Assembly (NCBI GenBank): GCA_934101175.1
Contig: CAKOQC010000001.1
Location: forward strand, 310,001-374,000
Length of the DNA: 64,000 nucleotides
Source of the DNA: RUG705 sp934101175
GTDB lineage: Bacteria; Bacillota_I; Bacilli_A; RF39; UBA660
Direction: 5' to 3'
Shown here: in pieces, positions 35,250-44,798 of the stretch
How positions within the stretch are numbered: the stretch's first letter is position 1
How the letters are laid out: every line of letters begins with the position of its first letter
Notes under the pieces: generated by a model
Told to the model about the DNA's origin: nothing
The model's input: the letters and a program-made list of their open reading frames with translations, nothing else
The model's database searches: none
Made by a program: the position numbers and the translations under genes

Positions 35250-35320
35250 TATCTTATCTCCTTTACTTTATTAGATAATACCACAATATTTTTATTTTGT
35301 AATAAATTCGACAAAACTAG

Positions 35321-35545
35321 TTATTTATTTCTCGTATCTACTAGTATTATGTCATCTCCTATTTTAACTATTTGTCCCCATGTTATATTATATTCTTCTC
35401 TACTAAATCTTCTTCCTCTTCTCTCTTCTAATACTAAAGTTTTAATATAGCCTTTCTCATCTACTACTACATCTACTATTATTCCTATTCTCTTTCCATT
35501 TGATATATTAACTATTTCTTTTAATTGTAAATCTGATAATCGCAT
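35321..35545 (-). CDS. PRC-barrel protein, YlmC/YmxH family
   Basis: A 74-residue protein with the PRC-barrel motif: MRLSDLQLKEIVNISNGKRI at the start and WGQIVKIGDDIILVD near the end. In Clostridia and Bacilli this small gene typically follows sigG, as it does here (23-base gap). Its role is thought to relate to sporulation but is not well defined. Confidence 0.9.
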   Translation of the reverse strand: MRLSDLQLKEIVNISNGKRIGIIVDVVVDEKGYIKTLVLEERRGRRFSREEYNITWGQIVKIGDDIILVDTRNK

Positions 35546-35568
35546 TATATCACCTAATTAAATATATT

Positions 35569-36342
35569 CTATTTAATTAATTTCTTGATATTTGTAATAG
35601 CATTTTTTTCAATTCTTGATATCTGAGCCTGACTAATTCCAAGTTCACTAGCAATCTCCATTTGTGTCTTTCCTATTAAAAATCTATCTCTTAGTATCTG
35701 TAATTCTCTTACTTTTAGCTTTTCCATAGCTCTTTCTATTGCTAATCTTATATCTTTATCATATTCTTCTTTAGGCATTGATAGTTGGTCACACAAATAT
35801 ATAGTGTCTCCTCCATCATTATATATTGGTTCATACATACTAACTGGTTCTTTTAATGAATTAATTGCATTAGCTATTTCATATTCTGATACTCCTAAAT
35901 ATTTTGCTACTTCACTATCAGTAGGCACTTTTCCATCTAATGTCATTAATTCTTCTTTTAGTTTTATTACTTTATGAGCCAAATCTTTAACACTTCTAGA
36001 TATTCTCAAAGAAATATTATCTCTAATATATCTTTTCATCTCTCCTATTATTAATGGACATGCATATGTTGACAAGGTTACATTATAATTCATATCAAAA
36101 TTATCTATTGCTTTAACTAGTCCAACACATCCTACTTGAAATAAATCATCTAAATTATCTACTTTATTATTATATTTCTTAAGTATAGACAATACTAATT
36201 TTAAATTTCCTTTAATTAAATCCTCTCTTGCAAATTTATCTCCCTGCTTCATCTTTATAAATAACTCTTTATTTTCTTCATTAGATAATGCTTTTAAACT
36301 ACTAGTATTAATACCACATATCTCTACTTTGTATCTCGCCAT
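35569..36342 (-). CDS. sigG: RNA polymerase sporulation sigma factor SigG
   Basis: A 257-residue late forespore sigma factor. The N-terminus carries the SigG hallmark KVEICGINTSSLKALSNEE. Region 2 (GNLKLVLSILKKYNNKVDNL, DDLFQVGCVGLVKAIDNFD, STYACPLIIGEMKRYIRDN) and region 4 (GKTQMEIASELGISQAQISR) are intact. It is the clearest sign that the organism descends from and perhaps still belongs to endospore formers. The partner PRC-barrel gene follows. No spoIIGA or sigE is seen in the region upstream, where they often sit. Confidence 0.96.
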   Translation of the reverse strand: MARYKVEICGINTSSLKALSNEENKELFIKMKQGDKFAREDLIKGNLKLVLSILKKYNNKVDNLDDLFQVGCVGLVKAIDNFDMNYNVTLSTYACPLIIGEMKRYIRDNISLRISRSVKDLAHKVIKLKEELMTLDGKVPTDSEVAKYLGVSEYEIANAINSLKEPVSMYEPIYNDGGDTIYLCDQLSMPKEEYDKDIRLAIERAMEKLKVRELQILRDRFLIGKTQMEIASELGISQAQISRIEKNAITNIKKLIK

Positions 36343-36394
36343 ATTTCTTTCCTTTCACATCTATATTGATATAAAAAGAAAGAAATTAAACAAA

Positions 36395-36907
36395 TTATTT
36401 AATATCTTTCTTTAATAAGTCTATAATAAGACACATTTCATGATACATAATAGGATTAATAGGGTCTAGAGTAATTGTTTTGTTTATTGTTTCTTCAAAA
36501 CTTTCTAGAGGAATATACTCTGTATGATAATTACCTTTCATTTCATAAATATCTAGGTTAGTTTTTGTTACATCTGGCACATAAGAACCATTAAAATAAT
36601 AGTAATATATTAAATTTAAACGATTTTTACCAGTATTACGGTAATTTTTAGAATAATTCTTAATAAGAGCAAATGGTGTGGGAATATTAGAAAGCTCAAT
36701 ACCAGTCTCTTCCTTTACTTCACGTATAAGACCAGTAGTTAAATCTTCTTTCGGATTTAAGTGTCCTCCAGGAAATTGATAAGTATTATAGCATTTTCCT
36801 AAAAGAATTTCATTCTTATTATTAATGATAATAGCTTTTAAACGAATAACAGTCTCATCAATAGATGATTCTTTTATATTATCTTTATTATATATAATTT
36901 CCTTCAT
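36395..36907 (-). CDS. NUDIX hydrolase
   Basis: A 170-residue protein with the complete Nudix box: GGHLNPKEDLTTGLIREVKEETGIEL (about residues 47-72; pattern GX5EX7REUXEEXGU). The start MKEIIYNKDN is preceded by GAGGAATGT. Such enzymes cleave nucleoside diphosphates linked to other groups; substrate cannot be assigned. It follows the nuclease gene in the minus-strand order by 12 bases. Confidence 0.92.
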   Translation of the reverse strand: MKEIIYNKDNIKESSIDETVIRLKAIIINNKNEILLGKCYNTYQFPGGHLNPKEDLTTGLIREVKEETGIELSNIPTPFALIKNYSKNYRNTGKNRLNLIYYYYFNGSYVPDVTKTNLDIYEMKGNYHTEYIPLESFEETINKTITLDPINPIMYHEMCLIIDLLKKDIK

Positions 36908-36919
36908 ACATTCCTCATT

Positions 36920-37561
36920 TTAATATGTTTTTAATTTTTTCTTAGCTTTCTTCTTAATTGATTTATCTCCCACAAAAGTAATAACTAAAAGTAATACTAC
37001 AATCATTATAATATCTATCATACTATAATCTTTATTCTCACTATTATTAGTAGTATCATCTGTACTCATTACACTACCCTGATAATTACTAGCTGCTTCA
37101 GTATCCCATATTCCTATTCCTTTAGCAGATGCTATTTCTTGCTTTTCTTGTAATCTTTTTGTATACTTATAATCCCCATATAAATAAGCTACTTTAGCAT
37201 ATCCATTTTCTACTAAGTCTTCTTGAAGTAAATTACCATCTACAAATACCCATGCTAATAATCTATCATACTTATCCATCTTATCACTATTATCATCATA
37301 TTCAAGTTCTATCTCTTTAGCCTTAGTAATCTTATTACAAGTATAATCACTAGCTTCTTTTCCGTAGTATTCTACTCCCTTCTTAGGATGTACACTCTCA
37401 GGTGTATCTATTGCTAACATTCTAACAGTATATTCTTTATTATCTATTGATACCTTTATTGTATCCCCATCAACACACTTCAAAAATTCTACTTTATCAT
37501 TAGCAAACACATAATTTATTCCACAAAAAAATATACTCAATATAATCATTAACTTCTTCAC
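36920..37561 (-). CDS. Thermonuclease (SNase-like) family protein
   Basis: A 213-residue protein with a signal-like N-terminus (LMIILSIFFCGINYVFA), an SNase domain and a C-terminal membrane helix (about residues 183-200). Active-site parts include VRMLAIDTPES (Arg and Asp) and YDRLLAWVFVDGNLLQEDLV (Arg), with EVNGYAKVAYLY-like strand following. The TM tail suggests the nuclease is held at the cell surface. It may degrade environmental DNA or RNA. Confidence 0.9.
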   Translation of the reverse strand: MKKLMIILSIFFCGINYVFANDKVEFLKCVDGDTIKVSIDNKEYTVRMLAIDTPESVHPKKGVEYYGKEASDYTCNKITKAKEIELEYDDNSDKMDKYDRLLAWVFVDGNLLQEDLVENGYAKVAYLYGDYKYTKRLQEKQEIASAKGIGIWDTEAASNYQGSVMSTDDTTNNSENKDYSMIDIIMIVVLLLVITFVGDKSIKKKAKKKLKTY

Positions 37562-37600
37562 TACAATTACCTCACTATATTAAGTATATCATAAAATTAT

Positions 37601-38029
37601 CTATAAAATAAACATTAAGTTAAGTATTCCTGCTATTATTAACCATATCAAGTATGGAATTTGTAAATTACCTGCCGTCTTACTAACCATTCTAAACTTA
37701 TCTATCATTATTATTACCAATATCATTAATAGTATTATCCAAATAAATGCTAATAAGAATGCCCTAAAAGTAAAGAATATAATTACCCATAAATAATTAA
37801 CTATAAGTTGTATTATATATACTCTAGGTATATATCCTAATTCATTATATACTATATAAGAAGATATTCCCATTAAAGTATATAATATTGTCCATACTAT
37901 TGGAAATATATAACTAGGTAAAATACTATCTATATTACTTCCTTTAACCACTAATAACCCTAAGATAGTTCCTATTATTATTGGTATTAATATAAATATT
38001 GCTAATAGTTTATAATTAATTTTCTTCAT
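37601..38029 (-). CDS. TspO/MBR family membrane protein
   Basis: A 142-residue protein with five membrane helices. The TspO features are PSYIFPIVWTILYTLMGIS (helix 2) and NYLWVIIFF (helix 4-region), and the C-terminus is QIPYLIWLIIAGILNL. Members bind tetrapyrroles or act in stress responses; the substrate here is unknown. It is preceded by a short gap and a nuclease gene. Confidence 0.87.
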   Translation of the reverse strand: MKKINYKLLAIFILIPIIIGTILGLLVVKGSNIDSILPSYIFPIVWTILYTLMGISSYIVYNELGYIPRVYIIQLIVNYLWVIIFFTFRAFLLAFIWIILLMILVIIMIDKFRMVSKTAGNLQIPYLIWLIIAGILNLMFIL

Positions 38030-38094
38030 ATCTATCTCCTTCTAAAGATTAATTATCTCTATTAGTATTATATGTCTATATTTATTAATTATAA

Positions 38095-39180
38095 TTATTT
38101 AATTGAAGAACTATCATTTATAAGTAATGTACTATATATAAATAAAATATCTTTATCTATAAAGTCTATATAATTATTAAGTATTCTAGGATTAACATAT
38201 CTTGTATCTATCAAGGTTATTTTTTTATATCCAGATATAAGTAATGGTGCTAAACTACTTCCAAATGAATCTCTAAACATAATTAACTCTTTATCAATAT
38301 TGCTATTATTATTAGTAATTGTTATTATTGGTACACTTCCTGATAGATAAATATCATATTTATCAAGACTATTTATTTTTGACATATCATATATACTACT
38401 ATAACTATTAGTAAGATAATTATATCCATAAGCCGTATTAATATCTTTATTTTTAATTATCTTAATAGTGTCTTTTATTTTCTTATTATTAGGTATTCTT
38501 GATGCATAGGTTCCTTCAAAATCTATTATCTCTTCTTCTATATATTTATCATCTATCTCTATATTCATATAATTAGCTATCTTAGAAGCTACTTTAAATA
38601 ATCTTTCTTCTTTCCAATGCTGATCTGTCTTATAATAATCATCTAATTCAAGTTCCCTAAATATATCTATATAATTAGCACCATCTATTTTACTTATAAA
38701 GTTATCTCTAAGTAAATCATAATCTAATTTTAAATTTCCATCATTAACAAAATAATTCTTATCAGGAATAATTGATATATATATCTTATTACTATTATCT
38801 AAATAAGTATCTTTAATATTATTAATCTTTCTTGCTAAAGATCTAACTGAACTATCATTAAGAGGATATATCTGTTCGATAATATAGTCATTATATATAT
38901 ATAAATTATGATAATTCTTATATATATTTAAATCAATATTAGCTTTAAGTAATCTAAATCCATCTCTATTATAAAACTGATCAGTACTATACTTATCAAA
39001 CTTCTTCATAAATGTCCCATCTACTATATTACTTAAAGCTAATCCAGGAAATTGTTCAAGCTTTCTTCTTTCTGTTATTGATACCTCACAATCTTTCTTA
39101 ATAATATTAATAAACATCATGATAATAAGAAAACTTGGAATAATTATTACAACAATTATATCTTTTAATCTATTATTCAT
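38095..39180 (-). CDS. DHHW/AlgX-like acyltransferase partner protein
   Basis: A 361-residue protein with one N-terminal membrane helix (about residues 8-26) and an outer SGNH-like (AlgJ/AlgX-type) domain. The DHHW-family motif is YYKTDQHWKEE near residue 180, and the GDS-like loop may be LIMFRDSFGSSLAPLL with a Ser near residue 330. It is 9 bases downstream of the MBOAT gene, the usual pairing for O-acylation of envelope polymers. Confidence 0.85.
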   Translation of the reverse strand: MNNRLKDIIVVIIIPSFLIIMMFINIIKKDCEVSITERRKLEQFPGLALSNIVDGTFMKKFDKYSTDQFYNRDGFRLLKANIDLNIYKNYHNLYIYNDYIIEQIYPLNDSSVRSLARKINNIKDTYLDNSNKIYISIIPDKNYFVNDGNLKLDYDLLRDNFISKIDGANYIDIFRELELDDYYKTDQHWKEERLFKVASKIANYMNIEIDDKYIEEEIIDFEGTYASRIPNNKKIKDTIKIIKNKDINTAYGYNYLTNSYSSIYDMSKINSLDKYDIYLSGSVPIITITNNNSNIDKELIMFRDSFGSSLAPLLISGYKKITLIDTRYVNPRILNNYIDFIDKDILFIYSTLLINDSSSIK

Positions 39181-39189
39181 TTTTCCTCC

Positions 39190-40581
39190 TTAGAACCTAA
39201 AATATAAAAATGGATTATATGATGAATCTATTAAATATGCGGTTACTATCACTAGTAGTAATAATAAAAATACTGGTTCTAATATATTTAATATCTTGCT
39301 AATACTCTTATTCTTACCTATCTTTATATAAATATTCTTAATAAGTGGTGTTACTCCAAATAAAGAAACTATTAAAAGTGGTAAATAACTTTTTAAATAA
39401 TAAATTACTCCCTCATCTATAAACATTTCTGCTCTAAATAAATTATTGATTGTAAGTAATGCCCCGTTCATACTATCAGCACTAAATATAATAAAACTAA
39501 TAAGTACTATAAATAAAGTATATATACATCTAAATACTCCTGGTATCTTTTCTAAATATTTCTTTACAAAAAGTTTCTCTATCAATAAAAGTATTCCAAA
39601 ATATAATCCCCAAATAATAAAATTCCAACTAGCCCCATGCCAAAGACCTGTTAATGCCCATACTATAAGTATATTTCTAATAAGAATACCATTTCCTCTT
39701 CTACTACCACCAAGTGGTATATATACATAATCTCTAAACCATGAGCCAAGTGAAATATGCCATCTTCTCCAAAACTCTGTAATGCTCTTAGACATATACG
39801 GATAATCAAAGTTCTCTAAAAAATGAAAACCAAATATTCTTCCTAATCCAATAGCCATATCAGAATAAGCCGAAAAATCAAAATATATTTGCATCATATA
39901 ACTAATGGCTTTTAACCAAGTAGCTACAATCGTTACACTAACACTACTATCAAGAATATTAACAAGTTCTCCTAAAGAATTAGCAATAATTACCTTCTTA
40001 GCTAGTCCTATAATAAAACGTCTAAATCCATAAGAAACATCTTCTAACTTTTCATCTCTTTTATCTAACTCTTTATTAATATCTTTATATCTCACAATAG
40101 GTCCTGCTATAAGTTGTGGAAATAAAGTTACATAAGTAGCTAACTTCAAAATATTTTCCTGTGGTTTCACTTCTTTTCTATATACATCTACCAAATAACT
40201 AATTATTTGAAAAGTATAAAAAGATATACCTATAGGCATAACTATATTTAATAAAGATATATGACTATTAAATATCTTATTAATATTAAGTATCAAAAAG
40301 TCAGTATATTTAAATATTCCTAATAACCCTATATGTATAATAAGTACTACTATCAAAGTAATATCTTTATATTTACTATTCTTATCTATAATAATAGCCC
40401 CAAAATATGCTACTAGTATTTCTAATAACATTAAAAATACATATTTTGGTTCTCCATAAGCATAAAAGATAATTGAAAATATCAATAAGACTATATTTCT
40501 ATATTTTTTAGGCATTATGAAATAAGTAATTAATACTAAAGGTAGAAAATAATATAAAAACGGAATACTTGTAAATAACAT
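39190..40581 (-). CDS. MBOAT family O-acyltransferase
   Basis: A 463-residue membrane-bound O-acyltransferase. About ten helices are visible. Family motifs: FPQLIAGPIVRYKDI, SITEFWRRWHISLGSWFRDYVYIPLGGSR, and the catalytic His in ALTGLWHGASWNFIIWGLY. It would move an acyl group across the membrane to a surface sugar polymer. Together with the DHHW protein and the DUF4358 protein gene it forms a three-gene unit also known from other Clostridia. Confidence 0.93.
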   Translation of the reverse strand: MLFTSIPFLYYFLPLVLITYFIMPKKYRNIVLLIFSIIFYAYGEPKYVFLMLLEILVAYFGAIIIDKNSKYKDITLIVVLIIHIGLLGIFKYTDFLILNINKIFNSHISLLNIVMPIGISFYTFQIISYLVDVYRKEVKPQENILKLATYVTLFPQLIAGPIVRYKDINKELDKRDEKLEDVSYGFRRFIIGLAKKVIIANSLGELVNILDSSVSVTIVATWLKAISYMMQIYFDFSAYSDMAIGLGRIFGFHFLENFDYPYMSKSITEFWRRWHISLGSWFRDYVYIPLGGSRRGNGILIRNILIVWALTGLWHGASWNFIIWGLYFGILLLIEKLFVKKYLEKIPGVFRCIYTLFIVLISFIIFSADSMNGALLTINNLFRAEMFIDEGVIYYLKSYLPLLIVSLFGVTPLIKNIYIKIGKNKSISKILNILEPVFLLLLLVIVTAYLIDSSYNPFLYFRF

Positions 40582-40650
40582 AACACATCTCCTTATAGTA
40601 ATAAAACTCCCCTAAGGAAGTCTTATCCATTATTAATTTAATATTATATT

Positions 40651-41220
40651 TTATCCTACTAATGATGGCATATTTAGGTCTCCACTTTCTCCTTCTTTAT
40701 CAAGCGTCTTACCTATATTATTACCGACATATTTTTTAAATTCTTCATAAACTGGTTCTGCCCAATCATTAAATGCCATTACTGCAAATATTGTATTACC
40801 ACTATTAGTAACGTATAATTTTTCTGCTGATACACATATCCAACGACTCATATCAAGATTATTAAGTAATTCTTCTTTAATCTTTTCTACATTTACATTA
40901 TCATCCACTCTTAACATAATTGCTAAATAAGCCTGTGAAGACATAAGTGGTTCTGATACTACTAACTCTTTTACTACACTAGGATCACTTAAATATGTAT
41001 AAGATGCTACTAATTCTTTATCTGAAGTATCAATAGTAGTAACTTCTAAACTAGGTAATGTATCTCCTAAATTCTTATTTATTGTCTTAAGTGCCACTTT
41101 CATATCTTTAGAAGTATCAAGTCCTGCTCCTTGCTTCTTATTATTATTTATTATAATTATACTAGTAATTAAAACTATAACTATAACTGAAGCAATCAAA
41201 ATAATTGTTTTCTTTTTCAT
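40651..41220 (-). CDS. DUF4358 family protein
   Basis: A 189-residue protein with an N-terminal membrane helix (about residues 5-24) and an outer domain of the DUF4358 type, which contains MLRVDDNVNVEKIKEEL-like and SRWICVSAEKLYVTNSGN segments. It is upstream of the MBOAT gene and probably co-transcribed. The function is unknown; the context implies a role in polymer O-acylation or its control. The start has GGAGGAG. Confidence 0.8.
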   Translation of the reverse strand: MKKKTIILIASVIVIVLITSIIIINNNKKQGAGLDTSKDMKVALKTINKNLGDTLPSLEVTTIDTSDKELVASYTYLSDPSVVKELVVSEPLMSSQAYLAIMLRVDDNVNVEKIKEELLNNLDMSRWICVSAEKLYVTNSGNTIFAVMAFNDWAEPVYEEFKKYVGNNIGKTLDKEGESGDLNMPSLVG

Positions 41221-41282
41221 ATCTATCTCCTCCTCATATGATAATTAGATTATATCATATTATTTTTTTAAATCAAGTAACT

Positions 41283-43241
41283 TTATTCACTTTTTGCTAT
41301 CTTTAAGAATTCTTCTTCATTAATAATCGGAATATTTAATTCTTTAGCTTGATTATTTTTAGTGGAAGTAGATGTAATATCATTATTAATAAGATAATTA
41401 ACTTTATTAGATATAGCTTTTACTACTTTACCTCCACATTCTTCTATATATTCTACTAATTCATCTCTATTAGTATAATGTTCTAAACTTCCTGTTATTA
41501 CAAATGTTAATCCTGATAAAGTTTTATCATTCTTAGAACTCTCTCCTTTAGGAATAATTATCTCTTTCTTAAGATCATTAAGCTCTTCTATAAATATTGG
41601 ATTATTAAATGTATCTATCCACTCTTTAGCAATAATATCTCCAACCCCATCTATACTACTAAGTTCTTCATAAGTAAGATGTGTTATTTTATCAAAATCA
41701 TTCTTAAAATGATTACATATTAATTTAGCTCTTGAAAATCCTATATCAGGAATACCTAAAGCATATATAAAATTAGCTAATTTTGTATGTCTAGACTTCT
41801 CTATAGAACTAATTAAATTTTGATAAGATTTTTCTCCAAACCCTTCAAAATTAATAATTTTATCCCGGTATTCTTCTAAGTGATACAAACAAGATGGATG
41901 AGTAACTATTCCTTCATCTATTAGTTTTCCCAATATAGCATCTGATATACCATCAATATTCATTGCATTTCTACTAACGAAAAGACTTAATCTTTTAATT
42001 AGTTTTGCTATACAAAATTCATTAGTACAATATAAGTATGTTACATCATCGTTCTCTATTATCTTAGTATCTTCTCCACATACAGGACATTTCTTAGGTA
42101 GCTCTAAATTATTACTCTTAGTATCGTTACTAGCAACCTGTGGAATAATCATATTAGCTTTATATACATTAATAGTATCTCCTATTCCTAATTCTAATCC
42201 TCTTAATATAGAAACATTATGTAGTGAAGCACGTGATACGATTGTTCCTTCTAATTCTACTGGATCAAATACTGCCACTGGATTAATTAATCCTGTTCTT
42301 GAAGCCATCCAATCTACTTCTCTTAATGTTGTTTTTGCTGTTTCATCTTGCCACTTAAAAGCAATTGAATGTTTAGGATATTTTGCAGTCATTCCAAGAC
42401 TTATTCCATAAGCTATATCATCATAAGTAAGTACTAATCCATCTGATGGAATATCATAATCTTTTATTCTTTCTTTAAATTCCATAACTTTATCTGCCAA
42501 ATTATCTTTAGTAACTATAAAATGTTCTACTACTTCAAATCCTTGACTTTTTAGAAAATCAAAACACTCTTTCTTAGAATTAGATATTTTATCACTACTT
42601 TCAATTAAAGCGAAGATAATTAAGTTAACATTTCTCTTAGCAGTAATTCTACTATCTAATTGTCTTACTGATCCAGAACATAGATTACGTGGGTTCTTAT
42701 ATTGATTTTCTTCTTCATCTATTTCCCCATTCATTCTCTCAAAATCAGAATACTTAATAACAGCTTCTCCTCTTAATACTAAATGTCCTTTATAAGGTAT
42801 AGTTAAAGGAATATTCTTAAATTTCTTAACATTTTCAGTAACTACTTCTCCTATTAATCCATTTCCTCTAGTAACTCCACTTACTAACTCTCCATTATCA
42901 TAAGTAAGTACTATTGTTAGTCCATCCAATTTCCAAGATAAAAGTCCTACTTGATCTCCTAGAAAAGATATAAGTTCTGCTACTTTCTTTGTTTTAGATA
43001 AAGATAACATTGGTGATGGATGTTCTACTTTCTCAAGACTAGTAGATACTACTGGTTCTACATTATGGGTAGGACTATTAGATAAAGTCATCCCCGTCTC
43101 TTTTTCTAAAGCTACTAATTCATCATATAAAGCATCATATTCATAATCTGTCATTAATGAAACACTGTTTTGATAATATGAAATAGAAGCTTTATTAAGT
43201 GTATCAATAAGTTCTTTCATATGTTCTATTTTATTTTTCAT
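41283..43241 (-). CDS. ligA: NAD-dependent DNA ligase LigA
   Basis: A ~652-residue DNA ligase that seals nicks using NAD. The adenylation Lys is in SWKLDGLTIVL; the loop HNVSILRGLELGIGDTINVY leads to the OB fold. Four Cys for the zinc finger (CPVCGED, LYCTNEFC), the helix-hairpin-helix region and the C-terminal BRCT domain (LSGLTFVITGSLEHYTNR) are in order. The start is taken at the ATG at 43241, which sits properly after AAAGGAG; the frame's earlier TTG at 43268 does not. Confidence 0.97.
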   Translation of the reverse strand: MKNKIEHMKELIDTLNKASISYYQNSVSLMTDYEYDALYDELVALEKETGMTLSNSPTHNVEPVVSTSLEKVEHPSPMLSLSKTKKVAELISFLGDQVGLLSWKLDGLTIVLTYDNGELVSGVTRGNGLIGEVVTENVKKFKNIPLTIPYKGHLVLRGEAVIKYSDFERMNGEIDEEENQYKNPRNLCSGSVRQLDSRITAKRNVNLIIFALIESSDKISNSKKECFDFLKSQGFEVVEHFIVTKDNLADKVMEFKERIKDYDIPSDGLVLTYDDIAYGISLGMTAKYPKHSIAFKWQDETAKTTLREVDWMASRTGLINPVAVFDPVELEGTIVSRASLHNVSILRGLELGIGDTINVYKANMIIPQVASNDTKSNNLELPKKCPVCGEDTKIIENDDVTYLYCTNEFCIAKLIKRLSLFVSRNAMNIDGISDAILGKLIDEGIVTHPSCLYHLEEYRDKIINFEGFGEKSYQNLISSIEKSRHTKLANFIYALGIPDIGFSRAKLICNHFKNDFDKITHLTYEELSSIDGVGDIIAKEWIDTFNNPIFIEELNDLKKEIIIPKGESSKNDKTLSGLTFVITGSLEHYTNRDELVEYIEECGGKVVKAISNKVNYLINNDITSTSTKNNQAKELNIPIINEEEFLKIAKSE

Positions 43242-43328
43242 TCTTATCTCCTTTAAGTATATATTCATCTTTATTATAACATATTTACTAAATGAAAAGA
43301 AGTAATTTCTCTATAATTACTCCTATAA

Positions 43329-43568
43329 TTATTTAATCTTTTCTATCTCCTCTTTACTTAACCCTGATACTCTAGATATAGTAGATACATCTATATTCTC
43401 TTCAAGCATCTTTTTAACTATTTCAATAGTATATTCTTTAACGCCTTCTTCTTTTCCTATTTCTTTCAAAGTATTTACATATAGTCTTTCTTCATCTTCA
43501 TCACTCATTAGTCTTATCATTTCATCATCACTATTTACTTTGATAGCTTCTTTCTTTAACTTATCCAT
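43329..43568 (-). CDS. Orphan C-terminal duplicate of the Rpn-like gene
   Basis: A 79-residue frame almost identical to the last ~80 residues of the Rpn-like protein encoded next to it (43667-44485): MDKLKKEAIKVNSDDEMIRL, then the shared IGKEEGVKEYTIE, then a diverged end with SRVSGLSKEEIEKIK. It lacks the whole nuclease core. The ATG that starts it is an internal Met of the parent. The bases before it (GAGGTGATAAGTAT) derive from parent coding sequence (GGGTGATAAGTAT) and now look like a ribosome site. It may be translated, but it is a fragment. Confidence 0.75.
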   Translation of the reverse strand: MDKLKKEAIKVNSDDEMIRLMSDEDEERLYVNTLKEIGKEEGVKEYTIEIVKKMLEENIDVSTISRVSGLSKEEIEKIK

Positions 43569-43666
43569 ATACTTATCACCTCAATATATACTTAATTTAC
43601 ATACATATCAAAAAATTATTTTTAACAGTAAAGAACCAAGAATTTAATTTTACCCCATTACTTCAA

Positions 43667-44485
43667 TCATTTTTCTTTAATAATCTTTTCTATTTCTTCT
43701 TTACTTAGCCCAGATAATTCAGATATTAATTCTATGTCAAATTTTTTATCAAGCATCTTTTTAACCATTTCAATAGTATATTCTTTAACGCCTTCTTCTT
43801 TTCCTATTTCTTTCAAAGTATTTACATATAGTCTTTCTTCATCCTCATCACTCATTAGTTTTATCATTTCATCATCACGATTTACTTTGATAACCTCTTT
43901 CTTCAACTTATCCATATACTTATCACCCTTTATGTCTACTAATTCTTCATAATCCATATCAAGCATTCCTAGTAAACACATCTCCTTTTCACCATTATAA
44001 CATAGTCTAGCCATTTCTGTTATATTAATTTCATATATTTTTAAGTTATCAATATAATCTCTATTTAAGTATTTATCATGTAATGTATACTCTGATACTA
44101 AAGGAAAATGAGAAGTATTTTCTTGTTCTACAGATAAATTTATTTGAATAATTCTTTCCATATCATTATAGCTTTCTCCTGAATCAAGTGAATCACTATA
44201 TAGTTTAAATATAAAAGCTGCATTTCTTCTCTTAAAATAATTATAATTACTACTATTAATCTCTATATTAATTCTATCTTTCTTTGTTTTTACAATAACA
44301 TCTAATACTTTTCTTCTAATTCTCACTCTATCATTATTAAGTTCACTTAATAGTATTCTCTCTACTTCTACTTCTTCATGAATTACTTCTTCAATAAGTC
44401 TCTTTAATAAATCCCAATTTTTCTTATTTTCAAATATAGTTTTAAATACTAAATCTCTTCTTATCTTATAAAATTTTTTCATCAT
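43667..44485 (-). CDS. Rpn / PD-(D/E)XK nuclease family transposase-like protein
   Basis: A 272-residue relative of the gene at 221. The nuclease core is near residues 50-80: KVLDVIVKTKKDRINIEINSS, with Asp and Glu on adjacent strands. The N-terminal IRRDLVFKTIFENKKNWDLL is typical of the family. The charged C-terminal segment has been duplicated downstream, giving the 79-residue ORF. The start has GGAGGAATATG. Presence of two Rpn-like genes plus a fragment in 44 kb fits a multicopy family in this genome. Confidence 0.85.
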   Translation of the reverse strand: MMKKFYKIRRDLVFKTIFENKKNWDLLKRLIEEVIHEEVEVERILLSELNNDRVRIRRKVLDVIVKTKKDRINIEINSSNYNYFKRRNAAFIFKLYSDSLDSGESYNDMERIIQINLSVEQENTSHFPLVSEYTLHDKYLNRDYIDNLKIYEINITEMARLCYNGEKEMCLLGMLDMDYEELVDIKGDKYMDKLKKEVIKVNRDDEMIKLMSDEDEERLYVNTLKEIGKEEGVKEYTIEMVKKMLDKKFDIELISELSGLSKEEIEKIIKEK

Positions 44486-44749
44486 ATTCCTCCTTTCAAA
44501 TCATTTATATCAAATAAATAATCATAAGTCAAAATACCATTTTTCAAAAAACTACAATTATTATTTTTTTAAAACTGCATATTTTTAAAATACTGAAATA
44601 GCTACAAAGCAAATATTAAAAAACTGCTAATTTTAAATATTCAAAAATTAACAATTATTCAAAATCTGCAAAATTAATATTTTTTATTATTTTACTAAAA
44701 TTTAACGTTTTTAATTTTAATAAGTCAAAACAAATTTTATTACATAGCA
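44486..44749. other. A+T-rich gap with no visible gene
   Basis: About 260 bases of strongly A/T-biased sequence between the start of the Rpn-like gene and the terminator of the next gene. It has frequent short AAATT-type runs, no open frame with a ribosome site, and no clear repeat unit. It must hold the Rpn gene promoter on the minus strand, but I could not pick one. Confidence 0.4.
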
Positions 44750-44785
44750 AAAAATAACCCTGCTTCGACATATTGAAACAGAGTT
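44750..44785 (-). terminator. Terminator of the 387-residue membrane protein gene
   Basis: AACTCTGTTTC pairs with GAAGCAGGGTT (11 pairs, two G:T) around an 8-base loop, followed by ATTTTTT on the minus strand. Confidence 0.75.
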
Positions 44786-44798
44786 TAATTATAATTAT

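Noticed and set aside
44486..44749. CRISPR-like or satellite repeats in the A+T-rich gap
   Set aside because: Short A/T words recur but I see no regular unit with spacers of even length.
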